From the NCBI GenBank assembly GCA_026387055.1, contig JAPLML010000513.1, positions 1 through 11,583 on the forward strand: a stretch of DNA of 11,583 nt, in the 5' to 3' direction. Below, piece by piece: positions 6,961-11,583 of the stretch. Below the pieces are notes generated by a model. It did not search any database and was not told the origin of the DNA. It was given only the letters and a program-made list of their open reading frames with translations. This DNA comes from Planctomycetota bacterium (GTDB lineage: Bacteria > Planctomycetota > Phycisphaerae > FEN-1346). A program made the position numbers and the translations under genes. The stretch's first letter is position 1; every line of letters begins with the position of its first letter.

Positions 6961-6988
6961 AATATAGCACGGGAATCGGGCTTGTCAA
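6961..6988 (-). promoter_or_regulatory. Sigma-70-type promoter for the PEP-CTERM gene
   Basis: On the minus strand TTGACA (6988-6983) and TATATT (6966-6961) are separated by 16 bases. The -35 is a perfect consensus and the -10 matches TATAAT at five of six positions. Transcription would begin near 6954, giving a leader of about 110 bases before the ATG at 6845. The site lies in an AT-rich island between the permease stop codon (7010) and the gene, so the PEP-CTERM gene is probably transcribed independently of the transporter operon. Confidence 0.7.
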
Positions 6989-7009
6989 ATCGTCGGCGGC
7001 CCCAACGCC

Positions 7010-8338
7010 CTACTCGTGCCGCAAGGCGCGGATGGGGTCCATCTGGGCGGCGCGGTAGGCGGGGTAGACGCCGCTGGCGATGCCGACGAAGATGCTGGCG
7101 CTCAGGGCCAGGATGACGGCCCCCGGGGTCACGACGGTGCGCGAGAGGTTCGAGAGGGCGGCCTCTCCGCCGACTTTGAGGATCTCGGCCACCCGCGCCA
7201 GGGCCCACGGAATCCCCCACGCCATCAGGACGCCCACGAAGACGCCGATCGCCCCGCCGAGCGTTGAGAGCACGACCGTCTCGACGAGGAACTGGCTGAC
7301 GATGTCGCGGCGCTTGGCGCCGAGGGCCCGGCGGATGCCGATCTCGCGCGTCCGCTCCGTCACGCTCGCCAGCATGATGTTCATGATGCCGATGCCGCCC
7401 ACCAGCAGGCTGATCGCCGCGATCGACACGCCCAGGACCACGAACAGCCACTTCGTGCGCTCCAGGGCGTCGAGGCGGTCCAGCGGCACCTGCACCTCCC
7501 AGTCCTTCTTCTTCGGGTCGTGGAACTTCTCCAGCAAGCCCGTGATGATCCTGGCCGCCGGCCGCACCTGCTCGGCCGACTTGAGTTTCACGGTGATCTC
7601 GTGGAGCTCGCACATCTCGAAACTGTGGCTGCCGACGGAACGGTCCAGGATAACGTTGCCGAAGCGGCGGCTGGCGGCCGTCAGCGGGATGTAGGCCACG
7701 TGGTCGAAGTCCTCGCCGCCGGCGCCCGCGCTGCCGCTGCCGCGCGGCGCCAGGACGCCGATCACGCGGTAGGCGTTCTCGCCGAGCCAGATGACCTTGC
7801 CCAGCGGCTCCTCGTGCGGAAAGAGCTCGACCGCCAGCGACGACCCCAGCACGGTCACGTTGTCCATCTTCTTGAGGTCGAGCGGCGCCAGCCACCGGCC
7901 CTGCGTCACCTCGATGCCGTACGTTTCGGTGTACCAGGGGACCGTGCCGAAGACCTCGACGCGGTTGCGGCGCGTGAGGTACCGGGCGGTGACGGGAATC
8001 TTGCGGGCCGGGACGATCACGCTGGCGCCCTGGATGCTCGACTGGATGCGCTCGGCGTCGTCGTACGTGAGGCCGTAGGCGAGGGCGTGCCCCTGGTCGC
8101 CGGTGGAGGCCGACTGGCTTTCGGCGGGCTTGCGGGCCGCGACGATGATGTTGGTGGCCCCCATCTTGAGGACCTCTTCCTGCATCTTGAGGCTGATGCC
8201 CTCGACAATGGCGAGCGTGGCGACCACGGCGCAGACGCCGAAGAGGATGCCGAGCATCGTCAGGACGCTCCGCCCCGGATGGACGAGGAGGTTCGCGACG
8301 CCCAGGCGGAGAATCTCGGTTGACTTCAGTGAAAGCAT
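7010..8338 (-). CDS. MacB/FtsX-type ABC transporter permease
   Basis: This encodes 442 residues and is the membrane subunit of a type VII (MacB-like) ABC transporter. TM1 spans about 22-45 after a short cytoplasmic N-terminus. A periplasmic domain follows at about 46-295 (MacB_PCD type, with QGRWL and the GxxVxLGxxxYRVIGVL-like stretch at 180-196). Three more TM segments lie at about 297-323, 349-377 and 403-427. The conserved cytoplasmic loop GGIGIMNIML...ERTREIGIRRALGAKRRDI (314-346) and the closing YPAYRAAQMDPIRALRHE are hallmarks of the family. E. coli MacB (about 650 residues) carries its ATPase on the same chain; here the ATPase is the separate gene immediately upstream, 39 bases away. 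A GGAA about nine bases before the ATG is a modest ribosome binding site. With its neighbours it should couple ATP hydrolysis to periplasmic shape change that drives substrate through the TolC-like channel. Confidence 0.92.
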   Translation of the reverse strand: MLSLKSTEILRLGVANLLVHPGRSVLTMLGILFGVCAVVATLAIVEGISLKMQEEVLKMGATNIIVAARKPAESQSASTGDQGHALAYGLTYDDAERIQSSIQGASVIVPARKIPVTARYLTRRNRVEVFGTVPWYTETYGIEVTQGRWLAPLDLKKMDNVTVLGSSLAVELFPHEEPLGKVIWLGENAYRVIGVLAPRGSGSAGAGGEDFDHVAYIPLTAASRRFGNVILDRSVGSHSFEMCELHEITVKLKSAEQVRPAARIITGLLEKFHDPKKKDWEVQVPLDRLDALERTKWLFVVLGVSIAAISLLVGGIGIMNIMLASVTERTREIGIRRALGAKRRDIVSQFLVETVVLSTLGGAIGVFVGVLMAWGIPWALARVAEILKVGGEAALSNLSRTVVTPGAVILALSASIFVGIASGVYPAYRAAQMDPIRALRHE

Positions 8339-8377
8339 TACGCTGGTTCCATAACGGCGGCCACCGGTTCCGGCCTC

Positions 8378-9061
8378 TCAGTTCTTTTCGTGGCTCACGA
8401 TATTTCCATCCGCCACCCGCACGATGCCGTGCGTGCGGCGGCCGACGGCCTCGTCGTGCGTGACGATGATCAGCGTCCGCCCGCGCGACGAGAGGTCGTC
8501 GAAAAGCGCCAGGATTTCCTTGCCGGTCTTGGAGTCGAGGTTTCCGGTGGGCTCGTCGGCCAGGATGATGAGCGGATCGTTGACGAGGGCCCGCGCGATG
8601 GCGACGCGCTGCTGCTCGCCGCCCGAGAGTTCCATCGGCTTGTGCCGGGCGCGGGGGCCCAGGCCGATGCGCTCCGCCAGCTCCATGCTCCGGCGGCGGC
8701 GATCGCGCCGGTGCACGCCCTGGTAGAACAGCGGAACCTCGATGTTGTCGAGGGCCGTCAGTTGCGGAATCAGGTTGAACGACTGGAAGATGAAGCCGAT
8801 GCGCCGGCCGCGGACCTCGCTCAGCGCGGCGTCGCCCAGGTCCGAGACGTCCTCGCCGCCGAGGATGTACCGGCCGCTCGTGGGCCGGTCCAGGCACCCC
8901 ATGAGGTTGAGGATGGTGCTCTTGCCGGAGCCCGACGGGCCCATGATGGCGAGGTATTGACCTTCCTCGACGGAAAGATTGATGCCGCGCAGGGCCTCGA
9001 CCACGACGTCGGCGCCCATCACGTAGGTCTTCGTCAGCTCGATCAGCCGTGCGAGGCTCAT
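8378..9061 (-). CDS. MacB/LolD-type ABC transporter ATP-binding protein
   Basis: This encodes 227 residues, the typical length for a stand-alone MacB/LolD-type ATPase. All nucleotide-binding motifs are intact: Walker A GPSGSGKS (41-48), Q-loop Gln93 in FIFQSFNLIP, signature LSGGEQ (145-150), Walker B IILADE (165-170), D-loop NLDS and switch His202 in VTHD. The N-terminal LIELTKTYVMG and the TALDNIEVPLFYQG stretch are characteristic of the MacB/LolD branch. The start ATG overlaps the stop of the adaptor gene (ATGA, 9061-9058), so translation is likely coupled; no separate Shine-Dalgarno is visible. It should dimerise in the cytoplasm and power the downstream permease. An open frame continues upstream of this ATG, but it lies inside the adaptor gene and shows no family similarity, so it was not used. 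Confidence 0.95.
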   Translation of the reverse strand: MSLARLIELTKTYVMGADVVVEALRGINLSVEEGQYLAIMGPSGSGKSTILNLMGCLDRPTSGRYILGGEDVSDLGDAALSEVRGRRIGFIFQSFNLIPQLTALDNIEVPLFYQGVHRRDRRRRSMELAERIGLGPRARHKPMELSGGEQQRVAIARALVNDPLIILADEPTGNLDSKTGKEILALFDDLSSRGRTLIIVTHDEAVGRRTHGIVRVADGNIVSHEKN

Positions 9062-10950
9062 GGCGCACTGCCGCGCGGCGGCCGGGCGGCCGGGCCGCCG
9101 GACTCCGATTGGCCGCCGCCCTTGCCTGGGGAACCCGGTCCCCGCTCGCCCCGGGGCCTCTCGCCCCTGGGGGGCGTGCCGGTCGGTGAGTCGGCCGCCG
9201 ATTCCCGATCCCCGCGCGGCCGGTCCGGCCGGTCGCGCGGCGGGCGGGGCGATTCGGGCTCGCCGTTTCCCATGGGCGGCATCGGCGGCGGGAGCTCCTC
9301 CCGCTTCTTCCACTCGACCTCTCCCCGGGCCCTCTTGATCTCCTCTTCCGACACCTGGAGTTCGGGGGCGCCCGGGGGCTTGAAGAGGTAGACTTCCTCG
9401 CCTTCCGCCAGGCCCTTGGTGATCTCGACCACGCGCTGGTTCGAGAGGCCCACCTCGACCCGCCGGATGTCAACGGCCGTCGGCGTCTTGACGTAGACCA
9501 CCTGGAACCCCTTGTCGACGGCCACGGCCGAGACCGGCACCTGGAGGATCGCCTCGCGCGTGTCGACGAGGATTTCGACCTGGGCGCTCATGCCGGGCTT
9601 GAGGCCCTCGGGCGTCGAGTCGAGCGTCACCTCGGTCACGTACGTCTTGAGGCCCGGGTTCAGCCACATCTGCCCGCGGTCGGGCATGATGGCGATCTTG
9701 GTCACCTTGCCCGTCAGGCGTTCCTTCGGGTACGCGTCGATGGTGATGTAGGCCTGGGCGCCCACGGCGGTCTGCTTGACGACCGACTCGTGGAGCTTGA
9801 CCTTGACGTTCATTTCCGCCATGTCGGGGAGCCTGAAGAGGTTCTGCTGGTGCCGGACGCTGGCCCCGGCCTCGATGATGACCTGCTGGCCGTACCTTCC
9901 GCCGCCGAGGTCGTAGACGACCATGCCGGGCGCCGGGGCGAGGATGGTGGTCTTGGCGAGTTGGTCCCTGAGCTTCTTGAGGCGGGCCTCCTCCAGGTCC
10001 AGGGCCTCCTTGTTGGTGTCGCGGGTCGCGAGGGCCGATTCGACTTCGCTGCTCGTGCGGGTGTTCACACGCTCGAGTTCGCGCTTGGCTTCGAGCCAGT
10101 CGGTGTAGGCCTTCTCGGCCGCCTTCGGGAACTCGTACAGGAGGAAGAGGTCGAGCGCCGTCTTGGCCTGGTCCTGGGCGACCTGCTGGCGTCGCCAGGC
10201 GAGTTCGTCGGCCTCCAGTTCGCTGCCGGTCACGTAGCCCTTTTCCTTGAGGGTCCGGGTCCACTCGACCTTGCTGGCGGCGCGCGAGAGTTCCTCGCCC
10301 GCCAAGTCGATGTCGCTCTGGAGCTTGCGTTTCATCTGGAGGGCGGCCCCGCCGAGCGCCTTGTCCTTCAGGAGATCGGTGTAGGGGATCTGGGCTTCGG
10401 CGGCGATGAAGCGGGCCGCCAGGTCGGTGCCCAGGTACTTCTTCAGGTCCATCAGGGTGAACTTGGCGGTGAGGCCCGCGGTCGCCAAGGCGCTCTCGCG
10501 CGTGCTCTGCGCGATCAGGAAGGTCTTGTCCGATTTCTCGAAGAGCGCCTTGATGGTCTTGTACGCCATCTCCTGCGTGAGGACCTTCTCCTCGAGATCG
10601 GCGGAGTCCAGCTCCATCAACTTGTCGCCCCGCTTGACGTGCGTGCCTTCCTCGATGACCCAGACGATGTTGCTCTGGCCCCAGACCTCGCAGGGCACGT
10701 TCACCGAGCGCTTGGCGTCGATCTCGCCGCTGTCGGTTACCGTGACGACGAGGCGCTCGCGGAATGCCTTGGCGGTCTCGCCCGTGACGGCGGACTTGGA
10801 GCCGGAGGACTGCCCCAGGATCAGCCAGAGCCCCAGGGCCGCGATGCCCAGGAAGGCGGCGCCGCCCAGGCCCGCCACGAGCCGTCGCCGGGCATCCGCG
10901 GGCTTGGCGCCGACCGCCTTATCGGCCGCTATCGGTAAGGTGCCAGCCAT
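9058..10950 (-). CDS. HlyD/MacA-type periplasmic adaptor with disordered C-terminal tail
   Basis: This encodes 630 residues. After a basic N-terminus, a single TM anchor spans about 23-46. Residues 62-118 hold the first beta-barrel and lipoyl-half strands (VTVTDSGEIDAKRSVNVP, GTHVKRGDKLMELDS). A long, charged alpha-helical hairpin covers about 120-332. The second lipoyl half follows (TTILAPAPGMVVYD), then barrel and membrane-proximal strands at 370-525 with YPKERLTGKVTKIAIMP, LKPGMSAQVEI and VPVSAVAV, all typical of RND/MacA-type adaptors. Residues 553-630 form a tail rich in Pro, Arg, Gly and Glu, which most family members lack. The ATG at 10950 was chosen because GAGGG lies eight bases upstream; an in-frame ATG at 10989 has no such site. 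The gene overlaps the TolC-like gene by 32 bases and the ATPase gene by four. It should bridge the permease and the outer-membrane channel. Confidence 0.92.
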   Translation of the reverse strand: MAGTLPIAADKAVGAKPADARRRLVAGLGGAAFLGIAALGLWLILGQSSGSKSAVTGETAKAFRERLVVTVTDSGEIDAKRSVNVPCEVWGQSNIVWVIEEGTHVKRGDKLMELDSADLEEKVLTQEMAYKTIKALFEKSDKTFLIAQSTRESALATAGLTAKFTLMDLKKYLGTDLAARFIAAEAQIPYTDLLKDKALGGAALQMKRKLQSDIDLAGEELSRAASKVEWTRTLKEKGYVTGSELEADELAWRRQQVAQDQAKTALDLFLLYEFPKAAEKAYTDWLEAKRELERVNTRTSSEVESALATRDTNKEALDLEEARLKKLRDQLAKTTILAPAPGMVVYDLGGGRYGQQVIIEAGASVRHQQNLFRLPDMAEMNVKVKLHESVVKQTAVGAQAYITIDAYPKERLTGKVTKIAIMPDRGQMWLNPGLKTYVTEVTLDSTPEGLKPGMSAQVEILVDTREAILQVPVSAVAVDKGFQVVYVKTPTAVDIRRVEVGLSNQRVVEITKGLAEGEEVYLFKPPGAPELQVSEEEIKRARGEVEWKKREELPPPMPPMGNGEPESPRPPRDRPDRPRGDRESAADSPTGTPPRGERPRGERGPGSPGKGGGQSESGGPAARPPRGSAP

Positions 10951-11583
10951 GAATCTGTCCCTCTTCGTCGACGACCAGGTTTCCGACATCGCGCTGAAAC
11001 TCGAGGCCGGCGATGCTGTGGGCCACGACCGCCCGCACCAAGGCGTTCTTCGCTTCCAGGAGGGCGCTTCGCGACTCCAGCACGTCGCGCTGGGTGAGCC
11101 GCCCCGCCTGCAGGAGAAGCTCCGTCGATTCCACGCGGCGCTCGGCCAGCGCGAGGGCCTGCTTCTGAATCTCGTAGCTCTCGCGAGCCCGCTCCAGTTG
11201 CCGGAACGCCCGCCGCACGGCCAGCGTGATGCTGTCCTCCAGTCGGCTCAAGCCGCGGGCCGTCCGCTCGCGCGTAATCTGCGTTTCCCGCAGGGCGTTT
11301 CGCTTCTCGAGCCGGTCGATCGGCAGGTCCAGGTCGAGGCCGATCGAGTAATCGCCGCGCCGCAGCGTCAGCCGGGCCGACTGCGGCGAGTTGCTCTTGG
11401 AGGCGTACCCGATGCTGGCCACGAGGTCCACGTCGCCCTTGAGGCCGTCCTCGGCCACCAGGACCTTGCGGCCGGCGTCTTCGAGGCCGTCGCGCGCCTT
11501 CGCCAGGTCCAGCCGCGTCTTCAGGGCCTGGGTGACGGCGTCTTCGAGTCGAATCTGCGGATGCTGAAGCCCCAGGGCGGCCA
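10919..11583 (-). CDS. TolC-family outer-membrane efflux protein, C-terminal part (partial)
   Basis: About 221 codons are present; the frame stays open to the window's right edge, so the 5' end is missing. The sequence begins ALGLQHPQIRLEDAVTQAL and continues with TRLDLAKARDGLEDAGRKV, an OEP (outer-membrane efflux protein) repeat start in which a conserved pattern of A..AL..R.DL precedes a long helix. Beta-strand residues follow (DVDLVASIGYASKS and YSIGLDLDLPIDRLEKRNAL), then two long helices with the LL.AGR.TQRDVLE...ALLEAKNALV pattern typical of the second TolC helical hairpin. TolC proteins form trimeric channels across the outer membrane and periplasm. Adjacent adaptor, ATPase and permease genes identify it as the outer component of a MacAB-TolC-like machine. 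The tail (LVVDEEGQIHGWHLTDSGR) is short and runs 32 bases into the adaptor gene. A GTG at 11458 is not the start, because coding similarity continues upstream of it. Confidence 0.9.
   Translation of the reverse strand, partial: AALGLQHPQIRLEDAVTQALKTRLDLAKARDGLEDAGRKVLVAEDGLKGDVDLVASIGYASKSNSPQSARLTLRRGDYSIGLDLDLPIDRLEKRNALRETQITRERTARGLSRLEDSITLAVRRAFRQLERARESYEIQKQALALAERRVESTELLLQAGRLTQRDVLESRSALLEAKNALVRAVVAHSIAGLEFQRDVGNLVVDEEGQIHGWHLTDSGR
10959..10965 (-). promoter_or_regulatory. Ribosome binding site that sets the adaptor gene start
   Basis: On the minus strand AAGAGGG lies eight bases before the ATG at 10950-10948, inside the 3' end of the TolC-like gene. This favours the 630-residue product over one beginning at the upstream ATG (10989), which has no purine-rich site before it. 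Confidence 0.7.

Noticed and set aside
6846..9473. In-frame upstream continuation of the giant gene's reading frame through the permease and ATPase genes
   Set aside because: The frame stays open only because of base composition. The translation there is low-complexity Arg/Pro/Gly and the real transporter proteins lie in other frames. The promoter, Shine-Dalgarno and signal peptide place the start at 6845.
10951..10989. Adaptor start at ATG 10989
   Set aside because: There is no purine-rich site before it, and it would deepen the overlap with the TolC-like gene to 71 bases; ATG 10950 has AAGAGGG at the right distance.

Overview
The window is GC-rich bacterial DNA. It most likely comes from a planctomycete, perhaps one of the uncultured Phycisphaerae-like lineages. 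This is inferred from three things seen together: a V/A-type ATPase operon, a giant secreted protein ending in dockerin-like repeats and a PEP-CTERM anchor (MPEPATLALVAL...GRRRVK), and small palindromic intergenic repeats. No rRNA, tRNA or other phylogenetic marker is present, so the assignment is tentative.

Left part, plus strand (1-1492): the 3' end of a V-type ATPase subunit B gene, then subunit D, then a universal-stress-protein (UspA-like) gene that overlaps subunit D by 8 bases. The 239-base gap between subunits B and D holds a tandem heptamer (ATTGCAG) and a nested inverted repeat of about 163 bp built from two mirrored hairpins, similar in layout to a REPIN or small MITE. Two more compact palindromes fill the 85 bases between the UspA gene and the convergent gene that follows.

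Middle, minus strand (6845-1578): one gene for a 1755-residue secreted protein. In order it has a signal peptide, a matrixin-like metalloprotease domain (HEMGHSLGIPG with a Met-turn), a very long beta-solenoid-like region that includes three diverged tandem repeats of about 150 residues, an autotransporter-associated beta-strand segment, two dockerin-like calcium-binding loops, and the PEP-CTERM sorting signal. It has its own near-consensus sigma-70-type promoter just downstream of the transporter operon.

Right part, minus strand (11583-7010): a four-gene operon read in the order TolC-like outer-membrane protein (5' end cut by the window edge), HlyD/MacA-type periplasmic adaptor, MacB-type ABC ATPase, and MacB/FtsX-type permease. 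The first three genes overlap (32 bp, then ATGA) and the last follows after 39 bases. Together they should form a MacAB-TolC-like tripartite efflux or export machine, with ATPase and permease on separate chains. The adaptor has an unusual Pro/Arg/Gly-rich C-terminal tail of about 78 residues.

There is no clear evidence of a wholly new defence or mobile system. The most unusual items are the architecture of the giant PEP-CTERM protein with its altered zinc motif, the REPIN-like element inside the ATPase operon, the UspA protein with a degraded nucleotide motif coupled to the ATPase, and the adaptor tail.
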